Assembly (NCBI GenBank): GCA_900550195.1
Contig: URRB01000014.1
Coordinates: 1-64,000 of the forward strand
Reading direction: 5' to 3'
Origin: an uncultured Collinsella sp.
GTDB lineage: Bacteria; Actinomycetota; Coriobacteriia; Coriobacteriales; Coriobacteriaceae
Length of the DNA stretch: 64,000 nucleotides
Within the stretch, counting starts at the first letter, position 1; the number at the start of each line of letters is the position of its first letter. The position numbers and the translations under genes were made by a program. The notes under the pieces are model-generated. The model ran no database searches. It saw nothing but the letters and a program-made list of their open reading frames with translations, and had not been told where the DNA came from. Positions 18,227-27,428 of this stretch are shown piece by piece.

Positions 18227-18316
18227 GGAGAGATGGCAGAGCGGTTGAATGCGGCGGTCTTGAAAACCGTTGAGCGCGAGAGCGTTCCGGGGGTTCGAAT
18301 CCCCCTCTCTCCGCCA
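18227..18316 (+). tRNA. tRNA-Ser (anticodon UGA)
   Basis: Ninety nt including an encoded CCA. GGAGAGA pairs with TCTCTCC in the acceptor stem, the T-loop reads GGTTCGAATCC, and a long variable arm marks a class II tRNA. The anticodon loop CTTGAAA gives UGA. Confidence 0.97.
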
Positions 18317-18319
18317 CTT

Positions 18320-18916
18320 TTAGTGATGCACCGGCGTCATGGTCCGCTCAAACAGCGCATCGACCACGTCGGCAATCTCGGGTCGGCGCTCAAGATCGTG
18401 ACCCGATTCCCACCAGTTTGTGAACAGTCGAATAATGCCGCCGGCGATAAACTCCGATGTCGTCTCGAGCGATACGGGGGCCAAGGCATCCTCGGCAAGC
18501 ACGTTCATCACACGCTCGCGGATGGAGCGAGCAATGCGGTCGCAAATAACGTTGGTCAACATGCCCGACATGCTGCTTGCCAAAATGTTATCCATGAGCC
18601 GCTCGTGCGTCAGAATCAAATCCATAGCATCGTCCAAAATCGCGTGCCGAAGCGCGCGCACGTCCTCGGCAGATACCGCGCCGGCCTCATCGGGCTGTTT
18701 TTGCGGCAAGCCCGACATGAGCTCATCGATATAAAAGGCAAAGTAATCGTTCTTGTCGCGAAAGTGCTTGTAGAACGTCGTGCGGCGAATCATGGCGCGG
18801 TCGCACAGCATGGCAACCGTCAGGTCCTCAAAACGATGCTCCTCGAGAAGCTCGGTGAAGGCATCGAACAGGGCGCGGTAGGTTTTCTTAATGCGAAGGT
18901 CCACTGGTATCGCCAT
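18320..18916 (-). CDS. TetR/AcrR family transcriptional regulator
   Basis: The product has 198 residues from ATG 18916; a GTG at 18904 preceded by AGGATGG is an alternative. The N-terminal HTH is typical (KKTYRALFDAFTELL, then LTVAMLCDRAMIRRTTFYKH, with RTTFYKHF the recognition helix and its end). The C-terminal ligand domain ends IIRLFTNWWESG, as in the TetR_C_8 group. The gene ends 4 bp from the convergent tRNA-Ser. It is not next to an evident efflux gene; the divergent neighbour is lemA, 200 bp away. The target is unknown. Confidence 0.88.
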   Translation of the reverse strand: MAIPVDLRIKKTYRALFDAFTELLEEHRFEDLTVAMLCDRAMIRRTTFYKHFRDKNDYFAFYIDELMSGLPQKQPDEAGAVSAEDVRALRHAILDDAMDLILTHERLMDNILASSMSGMLTNVICDRIARSIRERVMNVLAEDALAPVSLETTSEFIAGGIIRLFTNWWESGHDLERRPEIADVVDALFERTMTPVHH

Positions 18917-19115
18917 CCTCAGGGCAAAGACAACACTCGTCAATCTGTCGCATATCTTACACCTGTACCTCGCGCGCTTTGCCCCGGTGCCGACCCCGCC
19001 GAAAACATAACGCTTGCCGGAAAGTTCGGCACGGCAAAACGTTGCGGGTATACTAGTAGCGTTATACCAACGGCAGCTGGCGCATGCCGCCGCGGCCATT
19101 CGAAACGGAGACATC

Positions 19116-19667
19116 ATGATTACCGTCATCATCGGCATCGTTGTTGTCATTGTGATTGTCTGCGCCATCGCCGGCATTTACAACAACATGGTCACCAAGC
19201 GTAACCGCATCGATAACGCCTGGCAGAACATCGATACGCAGCTGCAGCGCCGCAACGACCTGATCCCCAACCTGGTCGAGACCGTCAAGGGCTACGCCAA
19301 GCACGAGCAGGAGACGCTCTCCGCCGTGATCAGCGCGCGTAACACCGCCGTCAAGGCCACCACGCCCGAGGCCAAGATGGAAGCCGACAACGTGCTGACC
19401 GGTGCGCTGCGCCAGCTCTTCGCCGTGGCCGAGGCCTATCCCGATCTTAAGGCAAACACCAACTTTACGCAGCTGCAGGCATCGCTCGAGGATACCGAGA
19501 ACAAGATTAGCTATGCACGCCAGAGCTACAACGATTGCGTGCTCAGCTACAATAACGCCATTCAGACGTTCCCGGCTGTCATCTTTGCCGGCATCTTCCA
19601 GTTTAAGGAGCGCCAGGGCTTCGAGGCCGCCGAAGCAGCCCGCCAGGCCCCGACCGTCAAGTTCTAG
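19116..19667 (+). CDS. lemA: LemA family membrane protein
   Basis: The product has 183 residues; GGAG lies 7 bases before ATG 19116. A single N-terminal membrane helix (ITVIIGIVVVIVIVCAIAG) is followed by the LemA core: NRIDNAWQNIDTQLQRRNDL, IPNLVETVKGYAKHE, then a long four-helix bundle ending FPAVIFAGIFQFKER. LemA proteins are N-out with a periplasmic or extracytoplasmic helical domain; their function is poorly defined. The frequent partner gene (TPM-domain or HtpX protease) is absent here. A strong terminator follows directly, so it is monocistronic. Confidence 0.93.
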   Translation: MITVIIGIVVVIVIVCAIAGIYNNMVTKRNRIDNAWQNIDTQLQRRNDLIPNLVETVKGYAKHEQETLSAVISARNTAVKATTPEAKMEADNVLTGALRQLFAVAEAYPDLKANTNFTQLQASLEDTENKISYARQSYNDCVLSYNNAIQTFPAVIFAGIFQFKERQGFEAAEAARQAPTVKF

Positions 19668-19705
19668 TAGTTTGGCAGCGCATCCTTAATCGGCCAAATG
19701 TATAA

Positions 19706-19747
19706 ACTGCCCCGTCGAATGCATACTTCGACGGGGCGGTTTCCTTT
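19706..19747 (+). terminator. Intrinsic terminator of lemA
   Basis: GCCCCGTCGAA (19709-19719) pairs with TTCGACGGGGC (19727-19737) and is followed by GGTTTCCTTTTT. It lies 42 bp past the stop codon. Confidence 0.85.
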
Positions 19748-20019
19748 TTCGCGAAGGTCCCCCTCTGAGCGCCGTGCATTTTCAGGAGTATTCAACATAA
19801 CCAAGAGCTTCGGGCGCCACGATAAATGCCAAAGACCGCGAATATCCCTGCAAATCAAACGCTGCCAGCCCATAACCCCGCCCATCATTCGTAGAAAACA
19901 TCGAGAAATCCCGATTTTTTGCCCGAGGTCGGTATGCAGGGCCCTTCGATTGCAGAATACTCGCAAAAATGCACGTCGCCACCACCCCCACATGGCGCGA
20001 CCCAAAACAAAAGCGCGGC

Positions 20020-20116
20020 CTTCCTTTCCGGCGCACTTCGCAGGACGAAAGAACCCCCGCCGCACGTAGTGCGCAGCGGGGGTTCTTTCATGTCCGAGGA
20101 CGCGCCGGAAAGGAAG
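20020..20116. repeat. Nested palindrome between lemA and ilvE
   Basis: The outer arms CTTCCTTTCCGGCGC (20020-20034) and its complement (20102-20116) are perfect. Inside, AAAGAACCCCCGC (20048-20060) pairs with 20076-20088, and GCAC-GTA-GTGC closes the loop. The inner hairpin with flanking AAA/TTT can act as a bidirectional terminator between these convergent genes. From 19748 to 20019 I see no gene; open frames there are short and lack start signals. Confidence 0.75.
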
Positions 20117-20146
20117 ATCGCCCTCGGGCCGGACAGCTAAGACTGC

Positions 20147-21199
20147 TTACGCGACGGTGTAAACCCAGTTGTGCTTATCCTCGACAGCACCAGACTGGAT
20201 ACCAGTCAGAGTCTCGCGGAGCTTCTTCATCACGGGGCCGATCTCGGTGTAGCCAGCCGGGAAGGTCACGGTCTCGTCGGCACCGTAAACCTTGTTGTCA
20301 ATCTCGCCAACCGGGGAGATGACGGCAGCGGTGCCGCACAGGCCGCACTCGACAAAGGTACCGGCCTTGACCTCAGCCCACTCGACGGGACGTTGGTCAA
20401 CGGTCATGCCCAGGTCCTGAGCAACCTGAACGAGCGAACGACGGGTGATGGAGGGCAGGATGGAGTCGGTGTGCGACTGCGGAACGACGAGCGTGCCGTC
20501 CTCCTTCACGAACAGGACGTTGGCGCCACCGGTCTCCTCGACATAGGTGCGGGACTCGGAGTCGAGATACAGGTTCTCGGCATAGCCCTCGCGATGGGCC
20601 TCCATCGTGGGCTTAAGGGACATGGCGTAGTTCAGGCCGGCCTTGATGTTGCCGGTGCCGTGCGGTGCAGCACGGTCATACTCGGAAACGCGCAGCTTGA
20701 CGGGCTTGAGGCCGCCCTTAAAGTACGGACCGACCGGGGTCACGAGAATGCGGAACGTGTACTCAGGAGCGGGAGCCACGCCGATCACGTCACCGGAGCC
20801 GATCATAAACGGACGCACGTACAGGGTCGCGCCGGAGCCGAAGGGCGGAACCCAGGCGGCGTTGGCAGAAACGACCTGCTTGACGGCCTCAACGAACTTG
20901 TCCTTGGGGAACGGGGGCATCTCGAGGCGCTGCGCAGAGTTATACATGCGCTCGGCGTTCATGTCGGGACGGAAGCAGACGATGCTGCCGTCCTCGGCGG
21001 TGTAGGCCTTCAGGCCCTCAAAGACCTCCTGGCAGTAATGGAAGATGCCGCCGCACTCGGAGACATGCAGGGTGTGGTCGGTGGTCAGGCCGCCCTCGTC
21101 CCACTCGCCATCCTTCCAATGAGCCTCGTAGCTGTAATCGGTCTTCATGTAGCCAAAGCCGAGGCTACCCCAATCGATATCCTTCTTCTCGACAGTCAT
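20147..21199 (-). CDS. ilvE: Branched-chain amino acid aminotransferase (IlvE)
   Basis: The product has 350 residues from ATG 21199, with AAGGAG 7 bases upstream. It is a fold-type IV PLP enzyme that interconverts Leu, Ile and Val with their 2-oxo acids using 2-oxoglutarate. Visible are the HYCQEVFEGLKAY segment, the PLP lysine in GTGNIKAGLNYA (about residue 187), the EETGGANVLFV loop, and LPSITRRSL with its phosphate-contacting residues. The length matches IlvE type II enzymes. No other branched-chain genes are adjacent and no leader peptide is visible, so it appears monocistronic. Confidence 0.96.
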   Translation of the reverse strand: MTVEKKDIDWGSLGFGYMKTDYSYEAHWKDGEWDEGGLTTDHTLHVSECGGIFHYCQEVFEGLKAYTAEDGSIVCFRPDMNAERMYNSAQRLEMPPFPKDKFVEAVKQVVSANAAWVPPFGSGATLYVRPFMIGSGDVIGVAPAPEYTFRILVTPVGPYFKGGLKPVKLRVSEYDRAAPHGTGNIKAGLNYAMSLKPTMEAHREGYAENLYLDSESRTYVEETGGANVLFVKEDGTLVVPQSHTDSILPSITRRSLVQVAQDLGMTVDQRPVEWAEVKAGTFVECGLCGTAAVISPVGEIDNKVYGADETVTFPAGYTEIGPVMKKLRETLTGIQSGAVEDKHNWVYTVA

Positions 21200-21427
21200 A
21201 TGTCGCTCCTTACATACACAGTTGCAAACTCGCGAACCCGCACGCAAGGACCGAGGCCGGCCGCGTCGCAACGTCGCACGCCCGGAGCGTAGAGCCGGAC
21301 GGGACACGCAAACGGCATCAAAGCCGATGGCACGCCGATTCGCATGCACGAGATTGTACTCCGCGCGCGCGTCGGATAAAACGTTTTTCTTTAACTAACT
21401 AAAGTATTTTCATTTGACCGAAGCAAA

Positions 21428-21459
21428 GAGGCCCGCCACCGTAAGCGGTGACGGGCCTC
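21428..21459 (-). terminator. Intrinsic terminator of the dedA gene
   Basis: GAGGCCCG and CGGGCCTC close a hairpin with a TAAG loop (ACCG/CGGT inner pairs). On the minus strand TTTGCTTC follows, 29 bp past the dedA stop. Confidence 0.75.
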
Positions 21460-21487
21460 GACTGCACGGTTTGCGCGCTGGCTCGAG

Positions 21488-22135
21488 CTACGCGTTCTTT
21501 TTGCCCAGCTTAGCCTTAACCAGACCGACCACGGTCGGGATGATCGACACGGCAACGATGCCAACGATTAGCAGCTCAAAGTGCTCCTGCACAAAGGGGA
21601 TACCGCCAAAGAAGTAGCCCAGCAGTGTAAAGAGCGTCGACCAGGTAATACCACCCAGTACGTTGTAGACGACAAAGTTGCGCCAGTGCATGCCGCCCAT
21701 ACCGGCGATAAAGGGCACAAAGGTGCGGATAAACGGGAAGAAGCGGCCGAGGAAGATGGCCAGGTGGCCCCACTTGTCCAAGAAGTCCTCGGACTTTTTG
21801 ATGCGCTCGGGCGTCATAGCCTTGACCTTGCCCGAAGCGATGATCTTTTTGCCAAAGAAGTGACCGATCATAAAGTTGCACTGATCGCCCAAAATGGCAG
21901 CGGCCCATGCGATGGCCAGCAGGGCCACGATGTTAAAGCCACCGTTGTGGGCAAAGAAGCCCGAAGCAAACAGCAGTGAATCGCCAGGAAGGAACGGGAA
22001 GAACACCACGCCCGTCTCGATAAAGATGATCAGGAACACGCAGCCGTAGGCCATAAGCGGGCCGGCGGCGATCCAGCTGGCGATCGCGGTGCGCGGATCC
22101 TTAAGCAGCTCGGCGATAAAATTGATGAAACCCAT
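21488..22135 (-). CDS. DedA family membrane protein
   Basis: The product has 215 residues from ATG 22135. It carries the SNARE-associated/VTT domain: IIFIETGVVFFPFLPGDSLL near residues 35-55, then GRFFPFIRTFVPFIAGMGGM near 130-150 with the essential Arg, and several hydrophobic helices. DedA proteins act in the inner membrane; members flip or scramble polyprenyl phosphate or phosphatidylethanolamine and affect envelope stability and proton-motive force. It is separated from ilvE by its own terminator. Which lipid it handles cannot be told from sequence. Confidence 0.93.
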   Translation of the reverse strand: MGFINFIAELLKDPRTAIASWIAAGPLMAYGCVFLIIFIETGVVFFPFLPGDSLLFASGFFAHNGGFNIVALLAIAWAAAILGDQCNFMIGHFFGKKIIASGKVKAMTPERIKKSEDFLDKWGHLAIFLGRFFPFIRTFVPFIAGMGGMHWRNFVVYNVLGGITWSTLFTLLGYFFGGIPFVQEHFELLIVGIVAVSIIPTVVGLVKAKLGKKNA

Positions 22136-22358
22136 GAAGTAAAACCTCTCAGTTGTGGGCGCGGATACGTCCAAGTTGACCAGTATACGGTTGCGGTGCC
22201 CCCTCGTGCGCAACCCCACAAAAGCATGACTCCATTACCAGCAAGTTTGCATAACTGACATCTGTAGCGCAATGGCGCCAAGATTGTCCTTCCTAATCCC
22301 TAGCAAATCGCTATACTTTATTGAATCGCATTGCCATGGCGCTAAGGGAGGACGGCCG

Positions 22359-23063
22359 GTGAGCTTTATCAATACCATTCGCGAGGATATCAAGACCGTC
22401 CAGGCGCAAGACCCCGCTGCACAAAACGGTCTGGTCATCTTCCTTTCCTATCCTGGCCTGCACGCCAAGTGGAACCACGTGCCCGAGCACTGGCTCTGGG
22501 AGCACGGTCATCGCTCGCTCGCCCGCGTGCTCTCGCAAATCACCCGCCACATCACCGGCGTCGAGATTCATCCCGCGGCACAGATCGGCAAGCATTTCTT
22601 TATCGACCATGCCATGGGCGTCGTCATCGGCGAGACCACCATTGTGGGCGACAACTGCGTGCTCTACCAGGGCGTTACGCTCGGCGGCACCGGCAACGAG
22701 ACCGGCAAACGCCACCCAACGCTCGGCGATAACGTCACCGTGGGCACGGGCGCCAAGGTGCTCGGCAACATCCGCATCGGCAACAACGTCAAGATCGGCG
22801 GCAACTCGGTCGTCGTCAAGGACGTGCCCGACAACTGCACCGTCGTGGGCGTGCCGGGACGCATCATCAAGCGCAACGGCTGCCGCGTGTTCGAGGAGAG
22901 CTTCGACGCCAAGCAGCATCGCGAGTACATGCCCGATGACGCTGCCGAGCAGAGTGCCCTCAACCGCCAAGGCATCACCGAGAACGCCCGCCGCGTCAAA
23001 GAACTCGAGCGAGAGGTGGCCGAGCTCAAAGCCCTCGTCGCCAAGCTCGTGGACGAGCGCTAG
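22359..23063 (+). CDS. cysE: Serine O-acetyltransferase (CysE)
   Basis: The product has 234 residues from GTG 22359, chosen for the GGGAGG 7-8 bases upstream. It transfers acetyl from acetyl-CoA to L-serine, the first step of cysteine synthesis. Motifs include HRSLARVLSQITRHITG, EIHPAAQIGKHFFIDHAMG with the catalytic His, GETTIVGDNCVLYQGVTLGG, and left-handed hexapeptide repeats ending PGRIIKRNG. A C-terminal coiled-coil tail (KELEREVAELKALVAKLV) is unusual in place of the short regulatory tail and may assist assembly. No cysK is nearby. Confidence 0.95.
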   Translation: MSFINTIREDIKTVQAQDPAAQNGLVIFLSYPGLHAKWNHVPEHWLWEHGHRSLARVLSQITRHITGVEIHPAAQIGKHFFIDHAMGVVIGETTIVGDNCVLYQGVTLGGTGNETGKRHPTLGDNVTVGTGAKVLGNIRIGNNVKIGGNSVVVKDVPDNCTVVGVPGRIIKRNGCRVFEESFDAKQHREYMPDDAAEQSALNRQGITENARRVKELEREVAELKALVAKLVDER

Positions 23064-23103
23064 GAACGCAAGCGGCACAAAACGACATCGGCATCAACGC
23101 AAG

Positions 23104-23145
23104 AAGGCGCGCCAGGGAATCCATCCCCGGCGCGCCTTTCTTTTT
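23104..23145 (+). terminator. Intrinsic terminator of cysE
   Basis: AAGGCGCGCC pairs with GGCGCGCCTT, with inner GGG/CCC pairs and a TTTCTTTTT tail. An adjoining small palindrome at 23147-23178 (ATGTGAC...GTCACAT around GGGAC-T-GTCCC) reaches the stop codon of the convergent ABC gene. Confidence 0.9.
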
Positions 23146-23177
23146 GATGTGACATGCGGGACTGTCCCTTTGTCACA

Positions 23178-25184
23178 TTATGCGAACTGGCTCAGATAGA
23201 GGTCGGCGTAGGCACCCTCGGCAGCCAGCAGCTCCTTATGCGTGCCCTGCTCGATAATGTTGCCGTGATCCATGACCAAGATCAGGTCGGCGTCCACGAT
23301 CGTCGACAGGCGGTGCGCGATCACAAAGCTCGTGCGCCCGCGCATGAGCGCGTCCATGGCACGACCGATGGCAAGCTCGGTACGCGTATCCACGCTTGAG
23401 GTCGCCTCGTCCAGGATGAGAATCGCCGGGTTATTGAGCAGCACGCGTGCGATGGTCAGCAGCTGACGCTGGCCCTGGCTGATGCTCTCGGCATCGTTGG
23501 CCACGCGCGTGTCGTAGCCCTGCGGCATGGTGCGCACAAAGAAGTCGACCTGCGCGGCACGAGCGGCCGCGACAATCTCCTCGCGCGTCGCCTCGGGGCA
23601 GCCGTAGGCGATGTTTTCGGCAATCGTGCCATCGAACAGCCAGGCGTCCTGCAGCACCATGCCAAACTGCTGCCGTAGCTCGCCGCGGTCCATGCGGCTC
23701 GTATCCACGCCGTCGAGCGTAATACGCCCGCCGTCAATCTCGTAGAAGCGCATGAGCAGGTTGATGAGCGTCGTCTTGCCCGCGCCCGTGGTTCCCACCA
23801 CGGCAATCTTCTGGCCCGGCTCGGCGGTAAACGACACGTCGCGCATAAGCGGCTTGTCGGGCGAATAACCAAAGCGCACATGCTCAAAGGAGACGCGGCC
23901 CTCCACGCGACCCGGCAGCTTGGCGGCCTTGTCCGGCAGCGGATCGGCCTCCATCTCGGGCTCATCGAGCAGGTCGAACACGCGCTCTGCACTCGCCAGC
24001 GCGCTCTGCAGCGAGTTGAAGGTAAACGACAACTGCGTCATGGGCTCGGACGCCTCGTAGATAAACTGGAAGAACGCCTGGAACACGCCGACGGTCATGT
24101 GACCGGCAACCAGCATGCTGCAGCCCACAAGCGCAATAACGATCTGCGCCAAACGGCCGATAAAGCGCACTGCGGGGCCGACAGCATTGATCATAAAGTC
24201 GGCCTTGGTGCTCACACGGGCCAGTTCCTTCGAAGCCTCGTGCACCTCAGCGGAGCTCTGACGTTCGCGGTTAAACGCGCGGATCACCAGACGGCCCGAA
24301 TAGCCTTCCTCGACCGCACTCGTAATCTTGGACACCCACTCCTGGCGCTCGCCCGTCACATCGTGTGTGCGGCGCGAGACGACCTTCGTCACCAGCAGCG
24401 ACAGTGCCGTAAAGAACAGAAAGACGAGCGTAAGCTGCACGCTGAACACGAACATCACGCTCACAGCACCAACAACCGTGCCGATCGACACGAGCAGCTG
24501 CAGCAATCCGCGCTGCATGCTCTCGGACATCTTGTCCAGGTCGTTGGTCGCGCGGCTGACGACCTCGCCGGGACGATGCGCGTCAAAATAGGCGAGCGGC
24601 AGACGGTTGAGCTTTTGCGCGATGCGGTTGCGCAGGCGCAGATTGAGGCGTTCGGCCACGCTCGACATCAAAAAGCTCTGGAGCGCGTAGAACGAGGCGG
24701 CGGCTGTCCAAATCATAAAGTAGACGAAGATGGTCTTGCCGCAGTTCTCCCAAGTGATGTTGAAGGTGGTTCCGTTGGCAAACGCCACCTGAATGTGGCC
24801 CCACAGCTCATCGATCACGCGGGCGCTATATGCCGGCGCAGCGGTGTTAAAGATGGCGTAGAACACAATGCTCGCGAACACGATATAGAAGCGCCAATGG
24901 TCGCCGGCAGCCTCGCTCCACAGGCGGCGCACCGTCGCCCAGGTGTCGCGGGGTTTCTCGTCCTCGTCCTCGTCGCCCACATCGCGCATACGCTCTGCCT
25001 CGGCGCGGGCGCGCTCGTCCTCGGCACGTTCGTTTTCCTCGTAGAGCGCTTGGCGGCGAGCCTCGCGCTCGGCTGCAGCCTTGGCGGCGTCATCCAGCTC
25101 GGTCGACGCGGCAGCCGTTTCCTCGACCAGTCCCGCGGCAGCGGCGTCATCAACGCCGCCCTGCTTCTTGAGCTCCTCGGTCAT
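23178..25184 (-). CDS. ABC exporter, fused permease and ATPase, second of a pair
   Basis: The product has 668 residues; ATG 25184 is preferred over GTG 25193 because AAGGGAGG lies 8 bases upstream. An acidic, charged N-terminal tail of about 80 residues (EEREARRQALYEENERAEDE-like) precedes six membrane helices. The nucleotide-binding domain has Walker A VVGTTGAGKTTL, signature ISQGQRQLLTIA and Walker B AILILDEATSSVD. The start lies one base after the stop of the preceding half-transporter, so the two are translated together and form a heterodimeric exporter. In this half the signature lacks the usual second Ser-Gly (SQGQ). The substrate is probably a drug or peptide, inferred from the MarR neighbour. 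Confidence 0.93.
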   Translation of the reverse strand: MTEELKKQGGVDDAAAAGLVEETAAASTELDDAAKAAAEREARRQALYEENERAEDERARAEAERMRDVGDEDEDEKPRDTWATVRRLWSEAAGDHWRFYIVFASIVFYAIFNTAAPAYSARVIDELWGHIQVAFANGTTFNITWENCGKTIFVYFMIWTAAASFYALQSFLMSSVAERLNLRLRNRIAQKLNRLPLAYFDAHRPGEVVSRATNDLDKMSESMQRGLLQLLVSIGTVVGAVSVMFVFSVQLTLVFLFFTALSLLVTKVVSRRTHDVTGERQEWVSKITSAVEEGYSGRLVIRAFNRERQSSAEVHEASKELARVSTKADFMINAVGPAVRFIGRLAQIVIALVGCSMLVAGHMTVGVFQAFFQFIYEASEPMTQLSFTFNSLQSALASAERVFDLLDEPEMEADPLPDKAAKLPGRVEGRVSFEHVRFGYSPDKPLMRDVSFTAEPGQKIAVVGTTGAGKTTLINLLMRFYEIDGGRITLDGVDTSRMDRGELRQQFGMVLQDAWLFDGTIAENIAYGCPEATREEIVAAARAAQVDFFVRTMPQGYDTRVANDAESISQGQRQLLTIARVLLNNPAILILDEATSSVDTRTELAIGRAMDALMRGRTSFVIAHRLSTIVDADLILVMDHGNIIEQGTHKELLAAEGAYADLYLSQFA

Positions 25185-25185
25185 G

Positions 25186-26922
25186 CTACTCACCTCCCTT
25201 CATCTGCGATTCCGCGATGGCACGGTACACCTCGCAGGTTTCCATAAGCTCGCCATGCGTGCCCAGACCCACAACCTCGCCATCCTTGAGCACGACGATC
25301 TGGTCGGCGTGCAAGATCGTCGAGATGCGCTGCGCGATGATGAGCACCGCAGCGTCACGCGTCTCGTCTTGCAACGCATGACGCAGGGCGGCATCGGTCT
25401 TAAAGTCCAGGGCCGAAAAACTGTCATCGAAGATATATAGATCGGCATGCTTCATGAGCGCACGGGCGATTGCCAAACGCTGGCGCTGGCCGCCCGAAAA
25501 GTTCGTACCGCCCTGCGCCACCGGGGTATCGAGCCCCTGCGGTTGGTCGAGTACAAAGGTGCTCTGGGCAACCTCAAGCGCGTGAAGCATGTCGCCCTCG
25601 GTCGCGCCTTCGTTACCAAAGCGAAGGTTGCTCGCCACCGTGCCCGAGAACAGCCACGCCTTCTGCGGCACATAGGCAATGCGCCCGCGGATTTCGTCTT
25701 GCGTAAGCTCGCGCAGGTCCACACCATTCAGGCGAATGGAGCCCTTGGTGGCATCGTGGAAGCGCAGCAGAAGCTTTGCCACCGTCGATTTGCCCGAGCC
25801 TGTCGAGCCAACGATCGCAGTCGTCTGACCGCGACGGCAGGCAAAGCTCAGGTCGCACAGGGTGTCCTCGTCGGCGTCGTCAAAGCGAAACGACATATGA
25901 TCGAACACGGCGACCACATCGGCCCCGTCCTTTGAGTCGGACGCGGCCGCATCAAGCGTACGCCCGCCATCGACGATGCTCGGCTCAATCTCCAGCACCT
26001 GCTGCGCACGGTTCAGGCACGCGGCAGCACGCGGAAGCGTCAGCACCACCATCTGGGCCATCATCACAAAGAACAGGATCAGAATTGCATACTCCAGCAC
26101 CGCCGAGATACTCGCAATCTGCATGGCGTGGGCGCCTACGCGGTTGCCGCCCACCCACAGCACCGCCACCTCGGCGATGTTCATCAAAAAGAAGCTTGAG
26201 CTGTCGAGGCCCACAAACAGGTGGTTGACTTTGATGGCGTTGGCGGCGTATTCGCTAAACACCTCGTCCAGACGCCGTTCCTCGTGGCGCTCCTTGTTAA
26301 ACGCACGGATGACGCGCACGCCCACGATGTTTTCGCGCAGCACCACGTTCATACGGTCGATAAAGCTCTGCAAGCGCATAAAGATCGGAGCCGCGTTGGC
26401 AACCGTAAAGACCGCCGCCACCAGCACAATCGCAACGACTACGCCCAGAAGCGTGCCCATGGCAGGATCGATAAACCAGGCAAAGATGATGCCCGCCACA
26501 GCCAAAAACGGCACGGGCAGCACCAGCTGAATCGTCTGCAGAATCGCCTGCTGAATCACGTTGATGTCGTTGAGCGAGCGGGTGATCATCGATCCGGTGC
26601 CAAAGCGCTCAAAATCGCTGGCCGCGAGCTCGAGCGATTTGTCGTACACGGCATTGCGGATATCGCAAGCCACGTTGGCGGCCAGGCGCGCCGAAAGATA
26701 GCAGCCCAGCACCGTGCCGCCGCTAGCCATGCTGGTCGCGATAAACATGTATAGGCCGTTGCGTAAAATGTAGTCGACATCGCCCGTGGTAATACCGGTG
26801 TTGACCATGTTCGCCAGCATCGTGGGAACCAACAGCGTACCGACGTTATCCACCAGCAGCACCAGCAGCGTCACTGCGACAAGCCCTCGATAGGGCTTCA
26901 TAAACCTCATTAACAGTCGCAC
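25186..26922 (-). CDS. ABC exporter, fused permease and ATPase, first of a pair
   Basis: The product has 578 residues from GTG 26922; ATG 26910, which overlaps the marR stop as TAATG, is an alternative start. Six membrane helices occupy about residues 15-300. The nucleotide-binding domain has Walker A IVGSTGSGKSTV, signature NFSGGQRQRLAIA and a Walker B-type LYIFDDSFSALD. The Walker B ends in Asp-Asp, so the catalytic Glu is replaced by Asp. That marks it as the degenerate-site half of a heterodimer, while its partner has DEATS. It forms an operon marR-abc-abc. Confidence 0.93.
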   Translation of the reverse strand: MRLLMRFMKPYRGLVAVTLLVLLVDNVGTLLVPTMLANMVNTGITTGDVDYILRNGLYMFIATSMASGGTVLGCYLSARLAANVACDIRNAVYDKSLELAASDFERFGTGSMITRSLNDINVIQQAILQTIQLVLPVPFLAVAGIIFAWFIDPAMGTLLGVVVAIVLVAAVFTVANAAPIFMRLQSFIDRMNVVLRENIVGVRVIRAFNKERHEERRLDEVFSEYAANAIKVNHLFVGLDSSSFFLMNIAEVAVLWVGGNRVGAHAMQIASISAVLEYAILILFFVMMAQMVVLTLPRAAACLNRAQQVLEIEPSIVDGGRTLDAAASDSKDGADVVAVFDHMSFRFDDADEDTLCDLSFACRRGQTTAIVGSTGSGKSTVAKLLLRFHDATKGSIRLNGVDLRELTQDEIRGRIAYVPQKAWLFSGTVASNLRFGNEGATEGDMLHALEVAQSTFVLDQPQGLDTPVAQGGTNFSGGQRQRLAIARALMKHADLYIFDDSFSALDFKTDAALRHALQDETRDAAVLIIAQRISTILHADQIVVLKDGEVVGLGTHGELMETCEVYRAIAESQMKGGE

Positions 26923-27410
26923 GACTCCCCCTCACCTTGATTCTCGGCTTGGCTCTCGGCAGCGATATGCTGCTTAAAGGCATCGCACTCATCGCCGAGC
27001 GCATGGGAAAATTTTCCGATTAGGCGCATGATTTCGCGCTGCTCACACGGCTCAAGCGCGCCAAAGGCTCGCTGTTCGGCCTTGAGTGCCGGCAGCGCAT
27101 AACGCTCGGCAAATCGCCTGCCCTCTTCGGTCAGGCTCACAACCTTGTTCTTACGGCTGCCTTCGGCAAACTCCAACGTTGCGAACCCCCGCGCCGTCAA
27201 GGTTTTAATTGCAGAGTTGATGGTCTGCTTGCTGTAGAACCATTCGCTTGTCAGACGGCTTACGGCAATACTGCCGCCCGCCGTGCTGGTATCGACGAGC
27301 ATCCAGTAAGCGCAGTCCGAAAGGCCGCAGGCGCGCGAGAACTCCGAATAGATATGGTCGAGTCCATTGAGCAACCGGTCGAAGTCGACCAGTGTAACCG
27401 CACTATTCAT
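26910..27410 (-). CDS. MarR family transcriptional regulator
   Basis: The product has 166 residues. The winged helix is visible: SRLTSEWFYSKQTINSAIKT as the recognition region, then LTARGFATLEFAEGSRKNK as the wing, then VVSLTEEGRRFAE. The C-terminus ends with a Glu-rich CDC tail. It is the first gene of the exporter operon and overlaps the next gene. By family behaviour it represses its own operon until it binds a small ligand. Two direct repeats in its promoter are good candidate sites. Confidence 0.92.
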   Translation of the reverse strand: MNSAVTLVDFDRLLNGLDHIYSEFSRACGLSDCAYWMLVDTSTAGGSIAVSRLTSEWFYSKQTINSAIKTLTARGFATLEFAEGSRKNKVVSLTEEGRRFAERYALPALKAEQRAFGALEPCEQREIMRLIGKFSHALGDECDAFKQHIAAESQAENQGEGESCDC

Positions 27411-27428
27411 CTATCCCACCATTCGATT

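Noticed and set aside
18008..19204. A 398-codon plus-strand frame across the tRNA and TetR gene
   Set aside because: It overlaps the tRNA-Ser gene and is antisense to tadA and the TetR gene; it is a shadow frame.
19664..20065. A 133-codon minus-strand frame between lemA and ilvE
   Set aside because: It runs through the lemA terminator and the nested palindrome and has unbalanced composition (Arg, Trp, Gly); no start signal.
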